DNA from: Bacteroidales bacterium
GTDB taxonomy: Bacteria > Bacteroidota > Bacteroidia > Bacteroidales > UBA932
Assembly (NCBI GenBank): GCA_023667095.1
Contig: JAMPAT010000020.1
Span: 1-64,000 of the forward strand
Direction of reading: 5' to 3'
DNA: 64,000 bases
Of the stretch, positions 20,056-30,900 are shown piece after piece (positions within the stretch are counted from its first letter, which is position 1; every line of letters begins with the position of its first letter). Below the pieces are notes generated by a model, which had not been told where the DNA came from, did no database searches, and saw only the letters and a list, made by a program, of their open reading frames with translations. The translations under genes and the position numbers were made by a program.

Positions 20056-22579
20056 ACATGTTTGAGTCCTGGAGCTTCTTTGTGCCCTCAAATGTTATGT
20101 GCATATAGTTGAATTCATATCTCTTTCCGTCCGGCCTGACATCGAGTTCAACTTCCACTGACGGATTGTCCTTTCCGATGACTATGTCTGTGTCCTTGAT
20201 GGTACGCACCCAGCCTGCAACATTGATCTGGATTTTCTTGAGGTTGACATTGTCCTCACCGGATAGATAAGTGAATTTCAGACCCTTGACCTTGTTGAGG
20301 ACTTCAGGTGTGACAAAGTATATCAGCCTTGTCGTGCCGTCATTGAAATTAAAGCTTGAACATCCCGGAAGGGTGGTGTAGTCTTCTTCACGTGCGACAT
20401 GACTGCTGTATTCCACAAGGGAACGTGCAGCTGAGCATATATCCGTGTATGGAGTGGCAGGTGAAAGCGGCTTGCGTTCTTCAGCGAATTTGTATTCCCA
20501 GCCGTTGAAGTCGAACGGCTTTCCGCTCTTCCGTGATGCGAAATAGTTTTCCCAGCGTGGAAGGTAATAGTCGCGGATAAGTCCTGACCATATCCTGCAG
20601 GCGTAATCGTCAAGTCCGTCAGGACCTTTGCCAGGTCCCCATATTGTGACAAGACGGCGTGCATTTGTCTCATATTTACCGCTTTCCTCTGGAGTTGTGC
20701 CCCATGATTTCGCAAAGTCTGTCCAGCGTTCCAGACGGCTTATAGGATTGGATTCGAGGAATGAGTCTGCCATAAGCATCAGCTTGCGGAAGTCTGCCTC
20801 CAGTTTCTCTGCACCGGCTGTGTCACCGTGAAGATAGCAATCGTTGATTTGCTCCACGAGTATATCCGCCTTTCCGAAAGCGTAGATTCCGGCCCAGTAT
20901 GCGAGGTCTGTCCTGTATGCCTGGTTGTCCCCAAGTTCGTCTGAGCAGCTGATGAATGCCTCTATTGCCTCGAAATGCTCATTGGATGTGTCGTAGCGTC
21001 CGCCAAGCAGGTCGAAAGGCCTTTTCTGGATACGGTACTGTGCACGGCTTGAGCATATCTTGTTGGATGATTCAAGCATCTTTGTCCAGAATGTGTCCAT
21101 GGCTTCAGGATATTTGCCGTAACGTGCAACTGAATAGCTTTTGAGCCATTCGTCTATATCCTTGTGCACAAGGCTCCATGCAGCATCTGCAATGGCCTCA
21201 TAGGTCACTTCATTGTTTTCTACGCCTTCCGGTGCAGTTCCGTAGCCTACAAGATTTCCCTTGTTTATTGAACCGAGGGCCTTAAGATGCCCGTTCAGAT
21301 AGAATTCAAGGTCACCTACAGGCGCATTGCGGCCTCCGAAGTTTGGTACAGTGCTGTATAGCCAGTTCTTTCCATAGAGTTTCGGTGCATAGTTCCATGT
21401 GTATTCATTCTGCCATATCCCGTAGTTGAAGTCAACGCTCAGGTCAAGGAGAAGCATCTTGTCGTCAGGTACGGCTGAGAACAGTGCACGGATGCTTTCC
21501 GGATCCCATATATGCCTCTGGTAGCCGAACATCCATCCCTGGATTACCCATACTGCATCTGGATTGGCTTCCTTTATTGATGCGTAGAGTTCCTTTCCGT
21601 ATGAAGAAATCTGCCCGAAACGTTCCGGGGTGCCTTTGGCTGCAAACGGGATGTCCATTTCGTTGAAGCTGTCTGCAAGGTAGTATTTGCCTTTGCCGAA
21701 TTCATTCTCCCATTCATTGATATACATCACGGATATTTTCCTGTAGAGGTCCGTCTCCGGGCTTATGAAGTTCGAGACATAGTATTCTCCGTCTCCCCAT
21801 CCGGTCTTGATCAGCTCTGTTTCAGGATAGAGCCTTTTGATCCTTTCCGGGACAAATCCGGCGAATGCGTTGTATATAGGTGACATTCCGAGTTCGTTCA
21901 TCCTGTCGACTATCTTGTGCTCCAGCTCTATGCTCTGGTCATAGTATGACTGCGGTAGATTGCCGTCAAGCCGGGACATGTTGCCCATCCTGAACCATGG
22001 GAAGTGTGCCCCTCCTGTTACAAACTCGCCTATTTCCTCCTCTGTAAGCCCGAGCTTGCGCCATACACGTGCAAAAATCGCCTCGCTTCCGATAGGGGAA
22101 AGCGGCATGTCGAAGCCATGAAGTGCCATCCAGTCAAGCTCTTTCTGCCAGTTCTCCCACTTCCAGTAAGGCATGGTGTAGCCGAGGGTGCAGACATTCA
22201 TGTACTGACGGTGCTGGAATGGGGTCACTACAATCTTGCGTGCCTGGTCGGGAAGCTGCTCCGGAAGGCTTATCGTGTTTACCGACCATGTTACGAGCCC
22301 ATATCCGTTGGATTTCACATAATCGTAGAAGCCACGGCAGAGGGCCACGGTGCTGCTTCCCTCAATATGGAGCCTGCCTTTGATGACTTCTGTGGAGAAG
22401 TATTCCTGTCCGTCTTCGCATGGGCCAGTAACCGACAGGACCAGGTTCTTCGGCCAATAGCCGAGTGTCCTTTCGATAACGCCTTTTGCAGCCAGCTCCC
22501 GGCTTGACATTTTGGTGCTTTTAGCTATTGCAGGAAAAGTCAATAGAAAGCATAGTGCGATTGATATTAAGTTTTTCAT
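20033..22579 (-). CDS. GH89 alpha-N-acetylglucosaminidase, secreted
   Basis: Exo-hydrolase that removes alpha-linked N-acetylglucosamine, found in some mucin O-glycans and in heparan sulfate. The order of NAGLU domains is visible: an N-terminal domain, a TIM barrel with the acid/base Glu in DSFNEMDIPF and a second catalytic Glu in GTAPEGVENNEV (aligned by eye to human NAGLU), then the C-terminal helical domain. I start at ATG 22579 because MKNLISIALCFLLTFPAIA is a clear signal peptide. It diverges from the hybrid sensor gene with 160 bases between. Confidence 0.93.
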   Translation of the reverse strand: MKNLISIALCFLLTFPAIAKSTKMSSRELAAKGVIERTLGYWPKNLVLSVTGPCEDGQEYFSTEVIKGRLHIEGSSTVALCRGFYDYVKSNGYGLVTWSVNTISLPEQLPDQARKIVVTPFQHRQYMNVCTLGYTMPYWKWENWQKELDWMALHGFDMPLSPIGSEAIFARVWRKLGLTEEEIGEFVTGGAHFPWFRMGNMSRLDGNLPQSYYDQSIELEHKIVDRMNELGMSPIYNAFAGFVPERIKRLYPETELIKTGWGDGEYYVSNFISPETDLYRKISVMYINEWENEFGKGKYYLADSFNEMDIPFAAKGTPERFGQISSYGKELYASIKEANPDAVWVIQGWMFGYQRHIWDPESIRALFSAVPDDKMLLLDLSVDFNYGIWQNEYTWNYAPKLYGKNWLYSTVPNFGGRNAPVGDLEFYLNGHLKALGSINKGNLVGYGTAPEGVENNEVTYEAIADAAWSLVHKDIDEWLKSYSVARYGKYPEAMDTFWTKMLESSNKICSSRAQYRIQKRPFDLLGGRYDTSNEHFEAIEAFISCSDELGDNQAYRTDLAYWAGIYAFGKADILVEQINDCYLHGDTAGAEKLEADFRKLMLMADSFLESNPISRLERWTDFAKSWGTTPEESGKYETNARRLVTIWGPGKGPDGLDDYACRIWSGLIRDYYLPRWENYFASRKSGKPFDFNGWEYKFAEERKPLSPATPYTDICSAARSLVEYSSHVAREEDYTTLPGCSSFNFNDGTTRLIYFVTPEVLNKVKGLKFTYLSGEDNVNLKKIQINVAGWVRTIKDTDIVIGKDNPSVEVELDVRPDGKRYEFNYMHITFEGTKKLQDSNMSIEWILQ

Positions 22580-22739
22580 GATAAAAATTATTGTCCTGCA
22601 AATTTGTATATAAGAGAAAACTTCAACAGAAAAAATTGTACAAAACAACAACAAAACCCATTCTGAGGCCTTGTGATATGATAAAATTGCCCTATATTCG
22701 ATTTGAATTTGGCCATAGGCCCATTATATTTTGAAAGCG

Positions 22740-25700
22740 ATGGAATTTAAGGTTGCAGATTCTTTTCTGCCTAAGGTTATCCTATGTATTCTCTGGCAAT
22801 TGTGTGCGCCTGCATTTATGTATGGAGGTGCAGCTGTAAACAGGTATGTCTATACTGTAGATGACGGTCTTCCGTCAAGCCAGGTATATGACATCGTGCA
22901 GGACCGCTCCGGCTTCATATGGTTCGGGACAAGCAACGGACTGTCGCGTTTCGACGGACATAACTTCAGGAACTACAGGAAGAATGACGGTTCCGGGCTT
23001 TCCAACAACAGTGTACTTCATCTGCATGTCGACAGGACAGGGCGTATCTGGGTCACACTGGACAATGGTGTTGATATCTATAGTCCCGAATCTGACACAT
23101 TTGAGCATTTTGACAAGAAGACGGCAGACGGACTGTCAATATCCGGCAGGGCGATAGATATACTTGAGGATATGGACGGTGATATATGGATTACCACTGT
23201 AAACCAGGGACTTTTCCGCTATTCTGCCGTTACAGACTCACTTATTGTCTATCTGAACAATCCTGATGATGACGGGACCATCTCACAGAACTATATCTCA
23301 ACTGTATATGAGAGCCACGATGGAACCATCTGGCTTGGAACATACAGTTCAGGCCTATGTGCAATCGACCGGAAGACAGATGCCGTCACGAGGTATACAA
23401 GGGACGAAAACGGCCTTTCCGGCAATTCGATAGATGCAATAGCAGAAGACTCATACGGCAATCTGTGGATAGGTACAGTCAACAACGGTCTGGACTGCCT
23501 TGACCGCACAACAGGTCAGGTCAGGAATATGGGCAATGGCGAGCGGCTATACAGGATACACCGCATTGAGGAGTCCGCACTCGGAAAGCTTATAGTCTGC
23601 TCCGACATGGGAGCCATGGCATTCAACATAATGGACGGGAGGATAGAGCCTTGCATGCAGAATGAGGACGGATATGTGAGTACGGAGGTCAATTATGTAT
23701 ATGCTTTCCTTAAGGACCGTGAGGGAAACCTGTGGTTCGGTTCATCTGACAGCGGGGTTGAGTTTCACCCATCAAGTACGTTGTTTACCTGCTATGAAAC
23801 TGCGGACAGCCATGATCCGAAAACCGGAAAGATTGTTACATCGATATGTGATTACGGGGAAGGACGGTATTGGTTAGGGACCAGAAACAATGGGATAATG
23901 CTGCTGGATGCCGGAAAGGAGACCATAGTACAGTCCTTTGTGCCTTCTTACCATGTCCTGTCGCTTGTGCTTGACGGGGATGTGCTCTGGGCAGCTGTAT
24001 ATGACAGGGGCATATGTTCGATAGACCTGTGTAGCGGGAGAATCAGGAGCTATATGGACGGGAAGAACGATGCAAGGGTCTTTTCACTCCTTAAAGCAGG
24101 GAATTCGAGGATATATGCCGGTGCCGCGGACGGGCTTTATTTCTATGATGTGTCCACTGATTCATTTTCGCAGCTGAGGGAAAGCTCGCGTGTGACGGAT
24201 ATCGATGAGGACAGGAACGGGATTCTTTGGATGTCCACGTCTGAAAACGGGATATATTCGTACAATCCCCGCAACGGTGAATGCTGTGAGCATGTCCATA
24301 GCGAAGATGACATGTTCTCGATAGTTGGCAATTCTGTCAATACATTGTCCGTGGATGATTCCAATGTCCTTTGGATCGGTACAAATGACGGGCTCTGCAG
24401 CTATGACGGGCAAAGGTTCAGGAGCTATCCGGAACTCGGGCTTCCGGATGACAACATATCCGAGGTTATCCCGGACGGGGAGAGGATATGGGTATCGACG
24501 GACAACGGACTCGCTGAATTCCATGTGGATACGGGTGATGTGAATGTCTACAGGCAGCAGGATGGCCTGCTGAGCCAGCAATTTTCAAAGAATGCCGGGA
24601 TATACAGCTCTACAGGACAGATTCTGCTCGGGTCTGTGAATGGAGTAGCGGCTTTCTGGCCGGACAGGATGGACAGTTCTGTCCCTTTGCCTCCGGCAGT
24701 GATTACAGAGCTTCTCATAAACAACATCAGAATCTATCCTTACCTTGATGACTCACCGATAACAAGGCCGATAGAGAAGACCGGTGAACTGGTGCTGTCG
24801 CACAGGCAGTCGTTCATCGGACTCCGTTTTGCTTCCCCGAGCTACATCATGGCAGGAAATATACGCTACAGGTTCAGGCTGGACAGGAAGCGTGGGGAAG
24901 ATTCCTGGCATATGCTTGAAGGCCATGCGCCAGTATATTATAACCTAAGGCCTGGAAAATATGTGTTCCGTGTGCAGGCTGCGGCAGGGAATGGCGGCTG
25001 GGGACCGGACGAGACTGTACTGCATATTAAAGTAAAGGCTCCTGTCATGAAATCTACAGGAGCATACATTGTATATGGAGCAATGGTACTCCTCATGATT
25101 GCATGTGTGGTAATTGCTGCGTTCAGGCGCAACAGGGAGAGGTACAGGATGAGGATGCTACAGCTTGAAGGATGCAAGGAGCAGGAACTCAATGAAATGA
25201 AAATAAGTTTCTTTACCAATGTGGCACATGAAATCCGCACTCCGCTCAGCCTTATCGTCGGACCTTTGGAATATATAATGCAGGACAAGGAGGTATGCGA
25301 CCGCTACAATGAATATTTCCATGTGATAGAAAAGAATAACAAGAGACTGTATGAGCTTGTCAACCAGCTGCTTGATTTCAACAAATCCTCTTTCGGGGGG
25401 GGCAGTTATGTGGTGCATTACGACAGTTGCTGCCTTTCGAGGATTATTGACCAGATTGTGGAAATGTTCTCTTTCAGCGCGGAAAAGAAGGGAGTGACCA
25501 TCCATAGGGAATATCCGGACAACATGTCAATGGTAATTGATTCAGAGGCTATTACAAAGATAATCAACAATATTGTCAGCAATGCCGTCAAATTCGCTGA
25601 CAGTGAGGTAAGGATATCTGCATCGCTTTCGGAATCAGGGCTTTCCGTACGTGTGACAGATGACGGTCCAGGAGTGCCGGAGGAATCAAGGGAAAAGGTC

Positions 25701-26756
25701 TTTGAACTTTTCTACCAGGTGAATGGAGGTCACAGGAGCGAGGGAATCGGTATCGGGCTTCATCTGGTGCGTATGCTTGTGTCACTCCTTGGAGGTGAAA
25801 TCCATGTGGAGGAAAGACAGGGCAGTGACGGGAATCCGTGCCGTGGGGCCGTGTTCGTGCTTGCCATACCATATACGGAGCATATCCTTGATTCAGGGAC
25901 AGTGCCTGAAGGGCATGTGACAGCAATGGCGGAGGAAGCATCTGATACATGCGGAGCATCTGGGAAAAGGATACTCGCAGTGGATGACAATGCGGACATG
26001 ATAGACTTTCTGCAGAAGATTCTTTCCTCCGGATACGATGTCTCTGTCGCGTATAATGGGGAAGAGGCGTTGGAAATGCTTCACAAGGCCGACTTCGACA
26101 TGGTCGTGAGCGATGTCATGATGCCGGGGATGAGCGGTATAGAGCTTTGCAGGATGATAAAGAATGACATCAGGACAAGCCATGTCCCTGTAGTGCTTCT
26201 GACTGCAAAGATTGACAATGGTTCAAAGATAGAGAGCCTGGAGTCAGGTGTGGACGCCTATATTGAGAAGCCTTTTTCCCCTAAGCATCTGCTTGCCCAG
26301 ATAAGCAACCTGCTGAAAAAGAATACCGAAACAATAAAGGACTTTGCAAAGACGCCACTGGTGGAAGTAAGGCAGCTGACCCGAAACCGGCTCGACAAGG
26401 AATTCATTGAGAAATGCAGTGCCCTGGTCATTGACAATATGGGGAATGCGGACATGTCTGTGGATGTGCTTGCACGTGAGCTCGCCTTGAGCCGCACAGC
26501 CGTGTTCAGGAAACTAAAGGCAATCACAGGAATGACTCCGAATGACTTCATGAAGTTCGTCAGGCTGAACGAGGCCTGCCGCCTGCTTGTGGAGGGCAAG
26601 TATTCCATCACTGAAATAGGATATATAACAGGGTTCAGCTCGTCTTCATATTTTGCAAAATGCTTCTCGAAACAATTCGGCATGCTCCCTTCCGATTTTG
26701 TCAAAAATGTGGAAGGAGATGCACAGCAGGGGGATTTAAGGGATAATTATCTTTAA
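22740..26756 (+). CDS. Hybrid two-component system sensor/regulator (HTCS)
   Basis: One-protein signalling system that senses a periplasmic ligand and activates a Sus-type locus. A signal anchor precedes a beta-propeller of Reg_prop repeats (IWFGTSNGLSRFD and similar) and a Y_Y_Y domain. A membrane helix (near bases 25055-25120) follows. The kinase has the phosphorylated His830 (NVAHEIRTPLS) and a GIGIGLHLV ATP lid. The receiver has phospho-acceptor Asp1125 (SDVMMPG), and an AraC-type helix-turn-helix ends the protein. Start ATG 22740 is preferred over an in-frame TTG at 22731. It most likely controls the operon beginning at 26871, and possibly the GH89 gene. Confidence 0.95.
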   Translation: MEFKVADSFLPKVILCILWQLCAPAFMYGGAAVNRYVYTVDDGLPSSQVYDIVQDRSGFIWFGTSNGLSRFDGHNFRNYRKNDGSGLSNNSVLHLHVDRTGRIWVTLDNGVDIYSPESDTFEHFDKKTADGLSISGRAIDILEDMDGDIWITTVNQGLFRYSAVTDSLIVYLNNPDDDGTISQNYISTVYESHDGTIWLGTYSSGLCAIDRKTDAVTRYTRDENGLSGNSIDAIAEDSYGNLWIGTVNNGLDCLDRTTGQVRNMGNGERLYRIHRIEESALGKLIVCSDMGAMAFNIMDGRIEPCMQNEDGYVSTEVNYVYAFLKDREGNLWFGSSDSGVEFHPSSTLFTCYETADSHDPKTGKIVTSICDYGEGRYWLGTRNNGIMLLDAGKETIVQSFVPSYHVLSLVLDGDVLWAAVYDRGICSIDLCSGRIRSYMDGKNDARVFSLLKAGNSRIYAGAADGLYFYDVSTDSFSQLRESSRVTDIDEDRNGILWMSTSENGIYSYNPRNGECCEHVHSEDDMFSIVGNSVNTLSVDDSNVLWIGTNDGLCSYDGQRFRSYPELGLPDDNISEVIPDGERIWVSTDNGLAEFHVDTGDVNVYRQQDGLLSQQFSKNAGIYSSTGQILLGSVNGVAAFWPDRMDSSVPLPPAVITELLINNIRIYPYLDDSPITRPIEKTGELVLSHRQSFIGLRFASPSYIMAGNIRYRFRLDRKRGEDSWHMLEGHAPVYYNLRPGKYVFRVQAAAGNGGWGPDETVLHIKVKAPVMKSTGAYIVYGAMVLLMIACVVIAAFRRNRERYRMRMLQLEGCKEQELNEMKISFFTNVAHEIRTPLSLIVGPLEYIMQDKEVCDRYNEYFHVIEKNNKRLYELVNQLLDFNKSSFGGGSYVVHYDSCCLSRIIDQIVEMFSFSAEKKGVTIHREYPDNMSMVIDSEAITKIINNIVSNAVKFADSEVRISASLSESGLSVRVTDDGPGVPEESREKVFELFYQVNGGHRSEGIGIGLHLVRMLVSLLGGEIHVEERQGSDGNPCRGAVFVLAIPYTEHILDSGTVPEGHVTAMAEEASDTCGASGKRILAVDDNADMIDFLQKILSSGYDVSVAYNGEEALEMLHKADFDMVVSDVMMPGMSGIELCRMIKNDIRTSHVPVVLLTAKIDNGSKIESLESGVDAYIEKPFSPKHLLAQISNLLKKNTETIKDFAKTPLVEVRQLTRNRLDKEFIEKCSALVIDNMGNADMSVDVLARELALSRTAVFRKLKAITGMTPNDFMKFVRLNEACRLLVEGKYSITEIGYITGFSSSSYFAKCFSKQFGMLPSDFVKNVEGDAQQGDLRDNYL

Positions 26757-26774
26757 TCTGTACAATATTTTCCA

Positions 26775-26802
26775 TTGGCAGGATAGCCTGAAGCTATATT
26801 TG
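26775..26802 (+). promoter_or_regulatory. Predicted promoter of the SusCD-peptidase operon
   Basis: TATATTTG at 26795-26802 matches the -7 consensus exactly; TTGG at 26775-26778 is a weak -33 candidate. The leader to the first start codon would be about 65 bases. It lies just after the HTCS gene, which fits regulation by that protein. Confidence 0.5.
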
Positions 26803-26870
26803 TAGAGCATATATCCCCTTTGCGGGAAATGTACATTGACACTAAGCATAACCATTAACAAAATTGTTGT

Positions 26871-27956
26871 ATGAAACGATTATTTCTACTGTTCCTTTTC
26901 CCTGCATTGCTTCTCCTGCCGGCAGGATGCCAGAAAGACAATGGCGAGACAGCATTGAAGGTACAGAGTATCACAAGTACCTTGTTTGACCATAATGGAG
27001 GTCTTGGGAGCATTGTTGCAGATGTTCCTGGAGACGGGGGGCTTGCTGCAGAGTCTTCTTCCCCGGAATGGCTGCGTGTACAGGTCAGGAACAATATTGT
27101 ACTGTATAATGTGGCTGGATATACCGGAACGGAGGACAGGAGTGCCACAGTTACCCTTACATGCGGGAAATGCGCTCCTGTGAATATTGAGTTCACCCAG
27201 ACCGGTTTTGTCGGGTTGAGCGTGGTTGTGCGTTCTGTGGAGCTGACCAACGACAGGCGTGAGCAGATTGTGGAGGTTGTCTCTTCCGGGGACTATTCTG
27301 TCATCATCACGGATGATCCTGGAAAAGTCTTCTCTTTCAGGAAAGTGGAGGAAGGTGTATGTTTCAGTACAAGCCGTTCACAGGGAAATAAGGATATCAC
27401 AGCACGTGCCACACTGAAGCCAGAGGATGAAAGTGCGGAATCAGTTGACATCCTCCTGACAATACCTCAGAAAAGCATGTATGACTATATCCTTGGGACA
27501 TGGAAAGTTGAAAGCAGTGATGTCGATGGACTTGAGGCCATTACGTTTACAGCACGCGTAAGGCCTGATTCATTCAATATGTCTTTCGGTATCACATCTA
27601 TCCAGGATTATCCTGTACTTGCCCGTTTTGTTGACGATATGGTTGTCGTGGCTTCAGGGCAGGAACTTGGAAAGGATGCATCAAAATTCTGGTCACTCCA
27701 TTACAATGGTACTGTAAATGGAAATGGATGGTATATATTCAATACCCCTGGCCGTGTAGCCTGGGGGGCAGTGCCTGAATTCAATGATGTGGACGGAAAG
27801 ATAACATTGACATTCAGTGACAATGGGCAGGGCATAAGCGATGTTGCCAAATCCCTCAATATCTGGGGGTGTTCTGGCTCCTACTTTAATTTCGGAAACG
27901 GTGCACCTGTCGTATCGACAGAAAGGCTTGTGCTTTCAAAGAGCTATACGGAATAG
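26871..27956 (+). CDS. BACON-domain surface lipoprotein
   Basis: First gene of the Sus-type operon. The signal peptide ends in a lipobox (LLPAGC). An N-terminal BACON-like beta-sandwich (about 30-115) has the characteristic SSPEWLRVQVRNNIVLYNV and DRSATVTLTCGKCAPVNIEFTQ pattern, followed by a second all-beta region. The C-terminal third starts near YDYILGTWKVESS, reminiscent of lipocalin-like domains in Bacteroidota lipoproteins. BACON domains usually act as spacers or binding modules on the cell surface. No catalytic residues are recognisable. It probably assists substrate capture for the SusCD pair 27 bases downstream. Confidence 0.75.
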   Translation: MKRLFLLFLFPALLLLPAGCQKDNGETALKVQSITSTLFDHNGGLGSIVADVPGDGGLAAESSSPEWLRVQVRNNIVLYNVAGYTGTEDRSATVTLTCGKCAPVNIEFTQTGFVGLSVVVRSVELTNDRREQIVEVVSSGDYSVIITDDPGKVFSFRKVEEGVCFSTSRSQGNKDITARATLKPEDESAESVDILLTIPQKSMYDYILGTWKVESSDVDGLEAITFTARVRPDSFNMSFGITSIQDYPVLARFVDDMVVVASGQELGKDASKFWSLHYNGTVNGNGWYIFNTPGRVAWGAVPEFNDVDGKITLTFSDNGQGISDVAKSLNIWGCSGSYFNFGNGAPVVSTERLVLSKSYTE

Positions 27957-27983
27957 CATTTTCACCGCTTAAAACAATTCGTT

Positions 27984-30900
27984 ATGAAAAGATTTCTGAT
28001 TCTTTTCCTTATGATGCTGACAGCATCTGCCGGGATATATGCCCAGACGCGCAATGTCAGCGGAAAAGTGCTTGATGACAACGGTGAACCGCTTCCTGGA
28101 GCCTTTGTGCAGATTGTAGGCACAACGCGTGGAGCATCTGCCGACATAGACGGAGCCTTTACGCTGGAGAATGTATCCGCCAAGGATGTCCTGCGCGTCA
28201 GCTATATGGGTTTCAACTCTGTTGACAGGGTGGCTGACAAGGAATGGCTTGAAATAGTCCTGCAGCCGGACAATATGCAGCTCCAGGAGGTTGTGGTGAC
28301 AGGTATGCAGAAGATGGACAAGAGGATGTTTACTGGAGCAACTGACAATCTGAAGGCAGATGATGTCCTTATAAATGGTATAAGCGAAATAAGCAGGGGA
28401 CTGGAGGGGCGTGCAGCTGGAGTCTCTGTGCAGAACGTATCCGGTACCTTCGGAGCGGCACCAAAGATAAGGGTACGTGGTGCCACCTCGATTTTCGGTG
28501 ATTCGAAGCCTCTCTGGGTTGTTGATGGAGTCATAATGGAGGATGTCGTCAATGTTGATGCAAATTCCCTCTCTTCCGGAGATGCCACGACGCTTATCAG
28601 TTCGGCTATTGCCGGGCTTAATGCCGATGACATAGAAAGCTTCAATATACTTAAGGACGGTTCAGCTACCTCAATCTATGGTGCAAGGGCAATGGCAGGC
28701 GTGATTGTCATTACCACAAAGAAAGGAACTGCCGGACAGGTTAGGGTAAACTATTCCGGAGAAGCGACGGTGCGCCTTGTTCCGTCATATTCCGAGTTCA
28801 ACATCATGAATTCCCAGGAGCAGATTGGAGTTTATGAGGAGATGTACCGGAAAGGATGGCTCAACTACTCCAACATAGTCTACAGTTCGCAGGGAGGAGT
28901 GTACCAGAAGCTTTCCCAGCTCATAAACACATACGATGAGTCTACCGGAAGGTATATGGTAGAGAACACAGAGAAAGGACGTCTTGCCTATCTGAGGCAG
29001 GCCGAGATGCGCAATACGGACTGGTTCAGCGAACTGTTCAGGAACAGCGTCATGCACAACCATTCAGTGAGCATATCGGCCGGTACAGACAAAGGTACAT
29101 ACTATGCATCCCTTGGAGCGATGGTTGATCCGGGATGGACTGTCCAGAGCAAGGTAAACCGCTATACTGCACTGTTCAACATGTCGCAGCGTCTGTTCAA
29201 GGACAAGCTCACACTCAACCTTATCGGCAATGCGTCTTACCGTAACCAGCGTGCCCCTGGCTCACTGTCATCGGAGGTTGATGCAGTATTCGGGACCGTG
29301 AAGCGTGACTTTGACATCAACCCATATTCGTATGCGCTGCGCTCATCCCGTACTCTTGATCCGGATGAGTTCTATACAAGGAACTATGCCCCGTTCAACA
29401 TCAGGCACGAGCTGAACAACAACTATATGGACATAAATGTCGGTGACATAAAGGTGCAGATGGAACTTAAATACCATCCGATCCCGAAAGTGGAGATTGC
29501 AGCACTCGGGTCGGTACGTTACCAGGCTACAAGCACGGAACATCATATCCTTGATGACTCCAACCAGGCTGAAGCATACAGGGCTGACTATACATCAATG
29601 ATTATCAGCAGCAACCCTTATCTTTACCAGAACCCGGACATACTGAACTCCACCAAATATTCAATCCTTCCCAACGGAGGAATCTATACCCGCAGGGACT
29701 ACAGTGCGTTGAGCCAGGACTTCAGGGCTACGGCAAGCTACAATGACACTTTCAAGGGAAAGCATATCATCAATGCCTTGGGAGTGGTCGAGATAAATGC
29801 CATAGACAGGCGTTCGACCTCTTTCCAGGGATGGGGACTCCAGTACAATATGGGAGAGACTCCGTTCTATATCCTGGACATGTTCAAGAAGCAGCTTGAA
29901 GACAATCTGCAGTACTACAGTGTAGGAAACACACATGAGCGCAATGCAGCTTTTGCAGGAACATTCTCATACTCCTATGATTACAGGTACACATTGAACG
30001 GTACTGTAAGATATGAAGGCTCGAACCGTCTCGGCCGTTCGCGTTCTGCACGCTGGCTGCCGACATGGAACATCGCAGGGAAATGGGCTGTGGACCAGGA
30101 AAAGTTCTTTGAGAAGCTGCGTCCTGCATTGTCAACCCTGAATTTCCGGCTTTCATATTCGCTTACTGCAGACCGTGGACCGGCCTGGGTCAACAACTCT
30201 ACAGTCACAATCTATGCTTCAAACCCATGGAGAGGGGATACGGACATCATGGAGCCTTCCCTTGTCATTTCATCTCCGGAGAATTCGGAGCTTACATACG
30301 AGAAGAAGCATGAGATGAATTTCGGTTTCGACATAGGCTTCATAGACAACCGCATATCGCTTTCAATGGATGCCTACAAGCGTAACAATTTCGACCTTAT
30401 AGGCAATGTGATAACTTCAGGCCTCGGAGGATTTGTCAACAAGATGGGAAATGTTGCGGAGATGACTTCATCAGGAGTGGAGCTTTCATTGAACACAAGG
30501 AATATAGAGACAAAGGATTTCTCATGGACAACCAACTTCATCTTTGCGCACATGGACAACAGGGTGACAAAGCTGAACACTTCACTGCGTACCATAGACT
30601 ACCTTACAGGTTCCGGATATTCTATGGAAGGCTATCCACGGGGTTCGCTGTTTTCACTTAAGTTCAGGGGACTTGACAATATGGGTGTGCCGACATTCGA
30701 GGGACTTGACGGGCAGACTACCTCGACAGACCTGTATTTCCAGGAGACGAAGAATTTCTCCAACCTGAAATATGAGGGGCCTTCTGACCCCACAATAACT
30801 GGAAGCTTTGGCAATGTATTCAAGTTCAAAGGATTTACCCTCAATGTGTTCATGACATATTCATTCGGTAATGTAGTCCGTCTTGACCCGGTATTCTCAA

